From Camellia lanceoleosa (Eukaryota; Streptophyta; Magnoliopsida; Ericales; Theaceae), in NCBI GenBank assembly GCA_025200525.1, contig CM045758.1, positions 6,196,580-6,260,579 on the forward strand: DNA of 64,000 nt, read 5' to 3'. Positions within the stretch are counted from its first letter, which is position 1. Each line of letters starts with the position of its first letter. Made by a program: the position numbers and the translations under genes. Below, piece by piece: positions 42,629 to 54,207 of this stretch. The notes below the pieces were generated by a model. That model did no database searches, was not told the DNA's origin, and saw only the letters and a list, made by a program, of their open reading frames with translations.

Positions 42629-42759
42629 ATCAATAATCAATACTCAAATTGGAATAGGGATAAATCCAATACATTCAAAGTCCTTTGGGGGATGATAATG
42701 TATTGGATTTATCCCTATGTTATTTTATGTTGTATCCAATTCAAGTATTGACTATTGAT
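42629..42759. repeat. Foldback (MITE-like) inverted repeat
   Basis: The left arm 'atcaataatcaatactcaaa...agggataaatccaatacatt' is complementary to the right arm 'aatgtattggatttatccct...ttgactattgat'. The arms are about 45 and 60 bp with a roughly 20-bp loop. The right arm has an extra 'atgttattttatgttg'. This long hairpin could be a MITE and a source of small RNAs. Confidence 0.7.
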
Positions 42760-44009
42760 AGGATCACGTCTGCCTTTGGTTCTAAAATATGGGCCATCGG
42801 TCCAATGTTGTTAAAGGTAAGAGGAGCATTGAGGTGCAAAGGTCTCCTAGGCTTAGGCGTGAAGCTATTTTACATGGGCTCGACAATTTGAGGTATAGAA
42901 TCTATATTTGGCGCGACATTGGTTATCACCAAAGAAGCACAGATAGGATACAACAATTCTGAAATAAGTAGGAAATGAACACTGCGGAGCTATGAAAAAA
43001 TATGTAGTTTATATTATGTATACAGATATGAATTAAGGCAAAGACATATAATAAGAGGCATCATTGTATATGTGGGTGTATTTTTAATTTTCTTCCACTT
43101 TTCCCACTCTTTGTTTCCAAATATTTTAGTTTGACCAAACATTAGCTTTCTAAAATTATTATATAATAAAAAAATACCGAAAAAAATATCTTAAAGGGAA
43201 TCCAAACACAGGACATGTGTGTCTGTCAACTGTCCCAACGTGTCCATAAAATAATAAAAAATAAAAAAATTTAACAAGACACATTTTAGAGGGATCGTGC
43301 TTTCTAGGTTAACATTGGCAGTGTTGACAAATTTAACAAAACAAAGAAGCAAAAGGACACATCAAAGGGAAGTTAACAAATCTACTTACAGTTGGGTGCA
43401 AGGGATTGAAGAGCTTTGATGGGCCAGCACAATGCACAAGTTATGATGTATTAAATTATTCTCTCTAGATTATTTTATACACAATAATACAAAATCACTT
43501 TGTTAGACAATCTAAAATTCAATTTGAAGGTTACGGTTTGAATGTGGTTTTTGTTTGGCAGTTGATGCATTAATATCTATATGACACATGACAACTTTGT
43601 GTTGTTGTTGTGTTGGGTTCGAGGTTTGAATTTCGTCTCCTCTAACAGGTTAGTGCAAGAATTTTATTATCCGGTAAATTGAATTTACAAGTCATGGTTT
43701 CAATTTATTAGTTAATTTTGGATAAAAATCTTGAACAATCTATAAAAGTAGGCAACGAAAACATTGCATAAGCAAATTCACAAGCAACACATTCAATTAA
43801 ATGCTAATTCCATCACAATCTCAGACAAATAGGAAACCAAATTCACAAGCAGAGAAATTCATAAGCAATGTGATTCACAATGATAAACATTGCATATATC
43901 TCACCAGCGTAGAGGAAAAAACAAAACAATTCATGGTGGTTCCGTAGGGAGGAAACAATAAGAAGAAGATGAAAAGGAAAAAAAAAAAAAAAAACTCTAC
44001 CAAATGTTT
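42760..44009. other. Spacer, possible 5' exon at 43,390-43,440
   Basis: On the minus strand 17 open codons (after TAA at 43,441-43,443) end in a good donor ACT|gtaagtag at 43,390/43,389. They read V-H-C-A-G-P-S-K-L-F-N-P-L-H-P-T and would join the exon at 40,103-40,181 in phase 0. There is no start codon and no convincing acceptor, so it may be a damaged exon, UTR or chance. The rest shows no gene. Confidence 0.25.
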
Positions 44010-45003
44010 GTTTGGTAACGTTTACGCTTTCAGTTTATATTTACAAAAATTTTATAAACTGGTTTTTGTTTATTTTTAGAAAAACATAAACTACAAACGC
44101 GTTTGGTAATTGACAAAATGTTTAAAATTTTTTAAAAATATAAAAAAGAGTGAGAAATGACAAGTGGTGGCAAATAGGGTGGGTGGTGGTGGGTGGTGGC
44201 GGGTGGGTGGGTGGTGGTGGGTGGTGTGGCGGTGGTGGGTGGTGGGTGGGGTGCGAGTGGTGGGTGGTGGTGGTGGTGGTGGTGGTGGTGGGTGGCGGTG
44301 GTGGTGGGTGTAGTGTGGTGGGTGGTGGTGGTGGTGGTGGTGGTGGTGGTAGCGGTGGTGGTGATGGTGGGTGGATGGGTGGTGGTGGTGGGTGTGTGAA
44401 TGTGTGGTGGTGGTGGTGGTGGCGGTGGTGGTTGTAAGTGGTGGTGAGTGGTGGTGGCGGGTGGTGGTGGGTGGTGTGTGGCAGTGGTGGGTGGTAGTGA
44501 GTGGGTGGTGGGTGGTGGTGGCAGGTGGGTGGTGGTGGTGGTGGGTGGTAGGTGGTGAGTGGTGGTGGCTAGTGGGTGGCTGGTGGCTGGTGGTGGTGGG
44601 TGGTTGGTCGTGGCGGGTGGTGGATAGTGATGAGTGGTGGTGGCGGATGGTGATGGCGAGCGGTGGATGGTAGTGGCGGGTGGTAGGTGGCAGTGGGTGG
44701 TGGTGGTAGATGGGTGGTGAGTGGTGGTGGCAGGTGGTGGTGGGGAGTGGGTGGTGGGTGGTGGTGGCGGAAAACGGTGGTGAAAAATGGTAGCGGGTGG
44801 TAGCTAGTGTTGGGTGGTAAAAAAAAAAAAAAAACTCAAAACTCAAAATGGAAACACATTTTTTTAGTTTACATTTTTTGGCCAAATTTATAAACTGAGA
44901 CCACTGATTTATAAATCAAAAATTTACCAAACAAGTTTTTATTTGAGTTTTTTAAATTTTTGTAAATATAAACAGAAAACTGAAAACGTAAGTGTTACCA
45001 AAC
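44010..45003. mobile_element. TIR element filled with a TGG microsatellite
   Basis: The left end 'gtttggtaacgtttacgctt' plus 'tcagtttatatttacaaaaa' is an inverted copy of the right end 'tttttgtaaatataaacaga...cgtaagtgttaccaaac'. The TIRs are about 45 bp or more, with a second inverted pair around 'ataaact'. Nearly the whole interior (44,160-44,815) is a (TGG)n/(GTGGGT)n tract. No transposase is present, so it is a non-autonomous MITE-like element. Clear target duplications were not found. Confidence 0.75.
44160..44815 (+). repeat. 650-bp G-rich (TGG)n tract
   Basis: Almost pure TGG/GGG-containing trinucleotide variants on the plus strand, with frequent GGG triplets at short spacing, so G-quadruplex or triplex formation is plausible. 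The 264-codon His/Pro/Thr frame on the minus strand and several Gly/Trp/Val frames on plus are products of the repeat. Confidence 0.9.
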
Positions 45004-47686
45004 GGCACCAGTAACTAAACCACAAACTTTTGTTACATAAACTATAATTTTGAATATTTTATTATGCTAGTGGCAATGTTATGCATTTTATTTATTATGT
45101 TATGAAACTTTCAAATTTTTGTTGGAAAATTTAGCCAAAGCCTCTACATTAGATCCTTGTTTGGTGAAAAGGACAACCCAATTTATTTTGTTTCATAAAT
45201 CCCTAAAGAGAAAACACATAATTGAGTAAGGACAAAGTAATATATATATATATATATTCTTGAACAATATTATCAAAGTAATATGTCACTATGAACCAAA
45301 GTAACATGTTAATTGTCAAACAGAATAACATATTATTGTGAGACAGAGTAATATATTAAAGTAACATATTACTGTTACTATTATATCAATTTCGACGGTA
45401 ATAATTTTTTTTTTTTTTTTTTAAGAATTTCATAGTCAACATGAATTTTATTTGATAGATCTTGATAAGAAAATTCTAAAAATATTAATTTTATTAAAAA
45501 CCGACATTTATATCAAAAGTTATATTATTTTAAATTTTAATATTTTGATAATAGTGATATGTGTTGAACTTTTTAAGGAAATTTTTTTGTGCTTGTCCTT
45601 AATATATTAAAGTTTATTATGAGGGGGTTTTGACCAAATCCCTTATTTTTGTTACATAAATTACAAAATTTTGAACATTTTATTATGCTAATGACAATGT
45701 TACTTATGAAATTTTATAGCAAAATTACGCATTTTGTGATAGGTTCTATATGCAATCCTAAAACAAAAACAAAAACAAAAACAAAAACAGAATCATTAAG
45801 AAGAAGAGCAGACTGAGATGTGAAGGAGAGATGTACCCCGGGGGTTGAAGATGTTCTTTCCTTCGATTTTCTTCAAAAACGATGTTCTTTCCTTTCAACA
45901 TTTAACATTTTGGGTAAGTTAAAAAATTTTCTACTACCATTTAACATTTTAAACAAATAAATCTTAAGATTTTGATTTTATCAACTTAAATTTGAATTAT
46001 TTGTCCTTTTTAAATAAAAATTGAGAATAAAATACATATTTTTATCATTAAACATAATATATATATATATATATTAGACATTTTATATATATTTATATTG
46101 ACTTTAATGATTAAAATACTTTTTTTTCATTGATTTTAGTTAATGAAAATAGACAAATAGTTTAGATTAAAAAAAATCAAATATTATGATTTAAATTGAC
46201 AAAAATAAAAAATAAAAAATTATTTTGATACAATAATCAAACTCTATTTTATTTTTTTTTTGGTAATTGTCCCTTATATTGTTGTTGCATAATATGAATT
46301 GTCTCTTATAATTTTGAAAATTAAAAAACCTCATTGTAAATAAATTTAATTAACAACAAAAAAAAATTAAAATATGAACTAATACGAATAAAATTACATG
46401 AATTTTTAACTGAAATGTATTTATGGATATCATTACAAATTGTTAATTGATTTAATAATTTATTAATAAAATGTGTAATTTGTTATGCAATTAAAAATTT
46501 TAAGGGATGTGGTGTAATTTTTAAAATTATAAGAAGCAATTTGTATTTTAAGTAAATTTCAGGAAGTTTATTTGTAATTAACCATTTTTAGGGTAAATAA
46601 CAAATATATCCCATAAAATTTGCTTAAAATACAGATTGTCTCCTATGATTTGTAAAGTTACAAATGTCTCATTGTTAGAATTTTTTATTCAACAGAATTA
46701 ATTGAAAAAAATAAAACTTTTAACTGTTATCCTATACAATAATATACTTGCATAAGGTTTAGTCCATCAGAGGAAGAAATATGTGATTGGGGGCAGCTTT
46801 GATCAATTGGGGCAGGGTATGTGATTAAGTCCTCTGTTTTTTCTTTTTGGTTGTTTGTTGGTGGATGGTATAGAAGAGTAGGATGTGCACCTATAGGAAC
46901 TCTCTTGATCTAGTCATTTTGTTTCATGGTTAGAAGGGTATGATGCAACTCTTATTCACACACAATTCTATAACAAGAAAGACAAGCAATATCTACAATG
47001 CATAAAAGATCAATTTAGCACTATCAAGACGGAGAAAATGAAGCCAAAACATTGAAAATGCGTTGTCAACTCATTCACACACGAGCCAGAGAAGAATTAT
47101 AAAGAGGAGTGGAATATAAGATCTCAAGTTGGTTTTATGCAAAGCCACATTAAGTACAAGACGATGATGCTCTCTCTCAGCCTCAACTTGCATCCTCTTT
47201 GGCCTTCCTCATGTGCTTTTAGCATGGTCAGCTAGGATTGCTACGGACTGGTGTGCTAGTTGTTAGTTGTTTTACATTGTGCATGGCCAAATGATCTCAT
47301 TTTAGATATATGTATGTATGCGCTTGAATGTGAGAGATTATACGACTCTTGATATATAAATCCACACATGCTCAGACACATACATGCATGAATATATGTA
47401 TACTTTAATTTATTTTAGCACATTTTTACCTTTATTTAAACTGGTTGAAAGTGTCTTGGAGAATATTTAGAATTGTGTAGCTTTTGCATGCAGTGTACTT
47501 GTTCTTTTGGTATTTGTATGATAAGCCATTGACAATACTTGATGGGCTTTATTTTTTTCTACCAGGTATCTTGGCTTCTGTTTGGGACCTTTTTGTCTTT
47601 TACATTTGGACTGTTGATGAATATTCCAAGTTCTGGTTGTCCCTAGGAGCCAGTTGTATCCTTGTCTGCTGCTTTATGATAAGGTA
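45004..47686. other. AT-rich spacer upstream of ATG4
   Basis: No gene. (AT)n occurs near 45,240-45,258 and 46,059-46,075, and T/A homopolymers are common. Two related segments around 'gaacattttattatgcta' (45,045-45,090 and 45,672-45,710) indicate a local duplication. The part from about 46,760 is less AT-rich and may contain the ATG4 promoter and 5' leader. Confidence 0.4.
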
Positions 47687-50600
47687 ATGAAGGGATTTCA
47701 CGAGAGAACTTTAAATTCAAAGCATTGTTGTAAAACTTATTCTGATTCTCCAAATAGAACTTCTGGGTCTATTTGTTCTGAGCCAGGATCTATGGTCAGG
47801 ATTTTTTCTATCTGCTTTCTCAACCTTTGAAACGCATGGTGAGCCCAAAGGTTGTGGAAAGAAGGGATTCGGTACTAGAAGTAATGGGTGGACAGCAGCT
47901 GTGAAAAGAGTTATGAATGGTGGCTCAATGAGGAGAATTCAAGAGCGTGTGCTAGGGCTGTACAAGACTGGCATTTTTAGTTCAACAAGTGACATATGGC
48001 ATCTTGGTTTCTGGTATAAAATTTCTCAGGAAGATTCATCTAGTGATCTAGCTATTAGTGATGGACTAGCGGCATTTGTTGAAGATTTCTCATCAAGAAT
48101 TCTGTTGACATACCGTAAAGGTTTGTTTTGTGGATTGTTGCCTCATTTCTGGATGAATTGAGTTAGAGTAGAAAACTGATGCTTACTAATGATGTGGATA
48201 AAAGGATTTTGCGTTTGTTAATTCGCAGGCTTTGCTGCTATTGGAGACTCAAAGTACACCAGTGATGTAAACTGGGGTTGCATGCTTCGGAGCAGCTGGC
48301 CAGATGCTTGTTGCTCAGGTATAGTACTGTCTTTTCTCAGCTTTTATATTACAATTTCCATCCCAAATTGTTTCTCCAGCATGGAAAACGAGAACCTAAA
48401 AATAACGTGCCAAATTTTTCATTTTTTTTTCACAAATTAAAAATATTTAAAGAGACCTTTTAATTGGTGAAAAAAGATTTAAAAATTTTAGTATGAGAAT
48501 ACATTATTTTTAAGTTATTGTTTTCTGTGCTAGACAACAATTTGAGACAGAGGGAGTGATTACCATAAAATGTGTTTGTGATGAGCATATGTGCTCTTAT
48601 ATTTGGTTTTTGGGCTAGGAATAGTTGCATGTTATTCTATTACCCATGAGTTTCAAAAAAAAAATTTTTTGGGGTTTATTTGTAATTTGTCAATGAATGA
48701 ATGGCTATTCATATCTACAGGCATTGATTGTTTATCAATTAGGGAGATCCTGGAGAAAAACTTCTCAGAAGGTGGTATAAAACCGGAGTATTAGATTTTT
48801 TATTTCTCTCCATCATATATTGTAAATATCTTTAAATTTGGAAGTCAGAATCTGTGGGATCTGGAGAACGGAGTAATGAATTTTGATAAATTGCTAAATG
48901 GTTATGCTCATGTAACTGCCTTTCCATATGCAGCCACTCAACAAAGAATACATTTGAGATATTACATCTCTTTGGTGATTCTGAGGCATCAACATTGTCT
49001 ATTCACAATCTTCTTCAAGCAGGAAATGGTAATGACCTTGCTGCTGGATCATGGGTTGGCCCTTATGCCATGTGTCACACTTGGGAATCTCTAGTCCGCT
49101 TTAAGAGAGAGGAGAGTGAACTTGAAGACCAGTCTTTTCCCATGGCTATTTATATTGTTTCTGGTGATGAAGATGGGGAGAGAGGTGGAGCTCCAGTTGT
49201 CTACATCGAGGATGCTTCTAGACATTGTTTTGATTTTTCAAAAGGCCAGGCTAATTGGAAACCTTTTGTTGGTTCCCTTAGTTCTTGGTCTCGACAAAAT
49301 CAACCGCAGGTACTTGGGTACTTTTGATGCTTGTCTCCTTGTTCATCATCATTTGTTTTGTTGGCCTCATTATTTTTCACACAATTTTTACTATGTACTT
49401 TTCAAACAATTTTGATCATAGCAAGTATTCATGTACTGTAATATTTTCTATGAGGTTTCTTTTTCCTTGTTCTATGGCTATTAGGGGTTTATTTGCCATT
49501 GAGAATTGGTGGCTCCCCTAATATGTTTACCGGGGTATGTTAACCTATATGATTCAGTGTCATAATTTTGTTTCGAGCAAATTGTTCTATGTGGGCTGCG
49601 CACACTGATATAATCGCTGGAAAACTAAAAACGCTGAAGTTAGTGCCCTGTGTGTCTTATTCCTTCCTTACCTTATTTGGTTTAATGCTGTCTTGTATGT
49701 CAATCAGAATTTTTTTGTTTTTAAAATTCTGTTAGGTACATTCCTTTATTGAGCGCGACATTCACGTTTCCTCAGAGCCTTGGTATCCTGGGTGGTAGAC
49801 CTGGTGCTTCAACTTACTTTGTCGGCGTGCAGGATGAAGAGGCTTTCTACCTTGATCCACATGAAGTTCAGCCGGTACAGTGCAATATTGCTTTTCCATA
49901 TTGACTCATGTATGTAGTAATAAAATGGTTATCAGAATCTCAATCTCGATCACACTAGAATCTTAAATTTAGTAGGATCTTAAAATGATTACGATCCTAT
50001 TCATAAAATCGTTGCATACAATTCCAATTCTATTACGATTCTAATCGTACAATTTTTTTTGTTATTATTTATTTGTTATATATATGTATATTTACATAAA
50101 AAAAATTGACTACAACCTCATTTTTCAATCGTTTCTTCCAATTTAAATTAACATAAAAAGTGCATTACATCAAATTTATCATTTTACTTTAGTCTTTTTA
50201 AAATTGTGCAACATACATTATCATTATTCATAATTTTTCATTTTATTTTGCATTGAAAGTAGAATCTTACGATTCTTGATCCGATTCTACAATCCGATCC
50301 ACGAATCCCTCCCAACAATCCCACTTAGGATCCCAATTTTAACAACCTTATTTGTGCATACCTAGGCTGGCAATCTACTTGTTGTCAACTTGAATACAGT
50401 CTACACGCTTCACCTTTTCTTTTCTTTTTTTCTTTTTTTCTTTTTTGCGAACATCCTACAAGCTTTATTTGTAATGAAAAAAAAAAGGTCATAATTTCAT
50501 GGGTGAAATGAGACAAAACCTTAGTTTAAATTGAAGTTCACAGTATGAGTTGTTTTAAGAATATTGATTTTACAAATTCCTTTTTCACTATAAATGGTAG

Positions 50601-51562
50601 GCAACCTTTGAAGTGCCACTGTTAGAAACTATGTTCATGGAAGGTTGTGCTGGGTTTGTTTTGCAACTATATGTTTTATATCAAGCCTTGAAAATGTATA
50701 CTAAAATGAAAAGTATAAATGCTAAATGCCTACGTGGTTTCTAACGGCAGTCTCAGAGCAAAATGTACGTCAATGTTTTCCTGTGTCTTGATTTGCTTCT
50801 TTTATTTTCTCATTATTGTCCAATAATGATCTTTAATTACCTAGAACAATGAAATATGTTGTTGCTAATAAAAAAAAATGGCATAACTATGTTGTTACCT
50901 TTTTGCTTTATGATGTGTGAGTATTCATAATGTATACTCCATGTTCTCCTTGGCTGGTCACATAATCAGGTAGTTGATATCAGGAGGGATAATCTAGAGG
51001 CTGATACTTCATCTTATCACTGCAAGTAAGTTTTGAGAAATAGTGATTGCTTTATTATCATCCTCCATTTACTTTATTCTTCTTCTATTTATTTGTGTTG
51101 CTTTTTGTTTTTCCTTTATTTGTTTTGATAGTGATTCCAGCGTTGTGCGGCGCGTACCACTTGACTCCGTTGATTCACCCTTGGCAATTGGGTTTTATTG
51201 CAGAGACAAAGGTATGGATGCTGGCTGGCTGTTCTTGATTAAATTCCATACATTCATTTTATTATTGCTCGAGGATTGAAGCTTTTTTGGGCATGACATT
51301 CTTTTTCTTTTTCTTTTTTTTTGTTGGTTTGGCTGATGATTTTGATGATTTTTGTAACCGCGCTTCCAAGCTGGCTGATGAATCGAAGGGTGCTCCATTA
51401 TTTACTGTTAGTCATACCTGCAATCCGCCAAGGGCAGCCGATCACTATGACATGTTGAGTGATACTAGTCGGAATCAACATGACGAGTCTTTTGACATTG
51501 TGCACGGTAATAATGCAGAGGGCGGAACACAAGAAGACAACTGTGATTGGCAACTCCTTTGA
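47687..51562 (+). pseudogene. ATG4: ATG4-like autophagy cysteine protease, decayed copy
   Basis: ATG4 (peptidase C54) trims and delipidates ATG8 in the cytosol during autophagosome formation. Exons by splice sites and phase: 47,687-48,120, 48,229-48,318, 48,721-48,771, 48,934-49,309, 49,736-49,874, 50,970-51,025, 51,132-51,211, 51,336-51,562. Key segments: start M-K-G-F-H-E-R, 'RSNGWTAAVKRVM', 'YTSDVNWGCMLRSS' (catalytic Cys at 48,279-48,281), 'DLAAGSWVGPYAMC', 'VPLVLGLD', 'FYLDPHEVQ' (catalytic Asp and His), 'FYCRDK', 'DDFDDFC' and the terminal W-Q-L-L. Lesions: a frame change near 47,787, 4 extra bases at 48,297-48,300, one extra T at about 48,955, a frame change near 49,270, and TG instead of AG before the last exon. 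Introns are retained, so this is a DNA-level duplicate or a decayed allele, unless the lesions are sequencing errors. Confidence 0.88.
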
Positions 51563-54202
51563 CTGAGATGGTTTATATTCTGCGTCTGAAACTGAAAGTT
51601 GCGGTTTTGGGTTGGAAACTAGCACTCAATGCACTCTCAACCTGTACACAACCCCACAACGCCTCTCTTATTAGCAGAGCCACAATCTCAATTGGGTTCA
51701 CGTTTGTTTGTTATTTTATACAAATTGTTGGATTATTAAATGTGTAGAATAAATTATTCAACTTATTCATATGATTTACCATATACGGATGTTGTAATGT
51801 AAAAATGCAGCTATTTAATTTCTTGTTTCACAATTCTATACCATTTGAGTGCTGATTATTTGATTGAAAGTTTTATGTCATTATATGGGTTTTGTGGCAA
51901 TTTTTTTGGTAAATGGGTACTAGGATGTTGTGGTATGCCAGTTCTGGGGTTTGGTTCGAGTTATAAAAGTTGTTGAAGTGAGTGCTTTCATCGGATTTTC
52001 AACTACCCAATATTGAATAAATCTAGGAATTGATCTATTGAAGTTTTTATTGTTTAAAATTGGCATTGCAAAGGCAGATTTTCATTTCTGAAACAGTCGA
52101 TTAATGTTTGGATTTTTCTACTTTTTAGATTTTTGTTTTTTTGTTTTTTGGTTTTTTATTGTCAGTGCGGCAGAAAGAGAAATGGAGAGGAGGATACATT
52201 TTGATCAACATTTGGAAACTAAAGATTGAAAAAAGGTTTTGAGGTTTCAACTTTTCAGACATAAACAGATTGAAAAAAATTATTTCTTCAAAATCATGGC
52301 CTAATTATAGATTAGTACATAAACGCCCATATGGTGAAATTATACAAGACAATTTACAAAGTGATGAAGATCTGATGAAAATTTACTTTAGTCCGGCCAG
52401 ACGAACAGTAAGATTTGATGAAATGATTAAAGTGCATCATATTTAATTAAACTTTTATTCAAATTTGATGAAGCGTTAGAGATGCTCTAGCAAGACATTT
52501 AGAATACGGGGGGGAAAAAAAAATACTAAAGAGTGCCCTTGAAGTATTATTGAATGTTAAAATTAAATTAATTTTGTGAAAATATTAAAAAATATATTTA
52601 TTTTAATAAAAATTATATTAAATTAAAAAAGTATCTCGACTGTGTTTGGTGAAGATTTCAAAACTCAATTTCACTCCTTGGTTTGAGTGTGGCGTTTGGT
52701 TAAAGTTTTCAAAAATTGATTCCACACCCACTGTCCAACCGGTTGACCAGAACGGTGTTCGTGTTTTTTTTTTTTTGGCAATTGACACCTGTTTTTTTTT
52801 TTTTATATTTTAAATAAAAAAATATTTTCGGAATTTTTTAAAAATTTTTATGAGCTTTGAACAGAATTTTAGATTGTGTGTTTGGTTATGAGTTGTAAGC
52901 TTTTTAATCAAATAACTTTTTAAATTTCAAAAACTCAAAACTCTCTTCAAAATTCAATTCAAAACTCTTTTCAAAACCCATTACTAAACAAATTTTCTTT
53001 TTTCAAATCATAATTTCGAAACTCACAAACTCAAAATACAACTCTATTATCAAATCATAATTCTAAAACTCTAACAAACAGCTACCCTCGTTTTTTTTTT
53101 TTAATTTCTTATGCCTTGTCAACATTTTTTAGTAAACAATTTTTTAGTTAAAGCTGTCATAGCACAAGAAAATCACAAAAAGTTAGTAGGAGAGTATATG
53201 CAATGGTGGACACCCACTGCCACCGAACTATTTCAAAATTTCAGGTAATATTATGCATTTACCCCTTTAGTCTACAATTTGTGAAGGGTTGGCCCCCGGA
53301 AAAAAAATATAATTATATACTCACACTACAATTTCATTATATTTATTTTTTGTTTTTTTTATTATAATTTTACTTGAATTTAAAATTATCAAAAATAAAT
53401 ATATATAAATAAAACAACTTTGTTTTATTTTTTGTCGTTTTTGTTTCTTTCTTTTATAAGTTGAGAATGGAAAAAGTAAGTGAGACCCACAACGTTTGAG
53501 TCTGAGTCTCCCATGACCTCTACTGCAATGCCGCCTATATCGTATCATATGCGCCTATCGAAAACAAAAATGATTGCTTTTTATACGCCTTGCTAATTTT
53601 TGTAGCGAGAAGTTAGTACTACTCCAACATATTACACCTAATGTTGTATTGACGAAACAATTCTCATTTAGAAATTAATATTTTAAAATTCTTTATAAAA
53701 TATATAGAGATTTTTTTTTAACAACCAAAATTGTAAAAAAAATTAAAAGAGTGAAAATTATCATAAAACTAATAAAAATATCTTGAAATTTATACTTATT
53801 TTGTCCTTTTTTTATTTTTATATATATGAAAAATTATGAATACATCCTTCTTTATGTTAAATTGGCTTGTGGCCTCAAGGCCTAGCCAAAGCTTGCCCAA
53901 GTGACGCATTTTTAGGCTCAGTCCGACCCAAATCTCGGTTCGAAGAACCTGGCCTGAGGCTTGACTCAAGGCCGAGCCTGACCGACACCCAACGTCACTT
54001 GTAAGTTAATTTTGGTGAATTTTTTTAAAAAAAAATAAAATCTGATCTAGGCCCGACCCAAGCCTGAAACCCGTTGCCTAGGCTTAGACTTGGGCCTAAG
54101 CTTAGATTTTTGGGAACTAGTTCGGCCTAGCCATGCTGGTTTACATTCTTTTTACTATTATTTAAGATTGATTCAGATTTTACATTGTTAATCTCTATGC
54201 AT
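51563..54202. other. Spacer downstream of ATG4, no gene seen
   Basis: Includes the probable ATG4 3' UTR to about 51,900. 52,630-53,095 is dominated by 'gtttggt' and 'caaaactc' motifs and resembles a decayed MITE without definable ends. 53,870-54,130 is a GC-richer patch with repeated 'ggcctgaggcttgac' and 'gcccgacccaagcc' themes and no open frame of note. Confidence 0.4.
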
Positions 54203-54207
54203 GTTTC

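Noticed and set aside
44091..44885. 264-codon His/Pro/Thr-rich frame on minus and Gly/Trp/Val-rich frames on plus
   Set aside because: They are translations of a (TGG)n microsatellite inside a TIR element, with no start context or domain.
47484..47687. 67-codon hydrophobic frame just before ATG4
   Set aside because: It does not resemble the ATG4 N-terminus, which starts at 47,687 in another frame. It is probably 5' leader or intron.
52630..53095. Possible MITE with 'gtgtttggt' ends
   Set aside because: Inverted pairing of the ends is weak and no target duplication could be defined.
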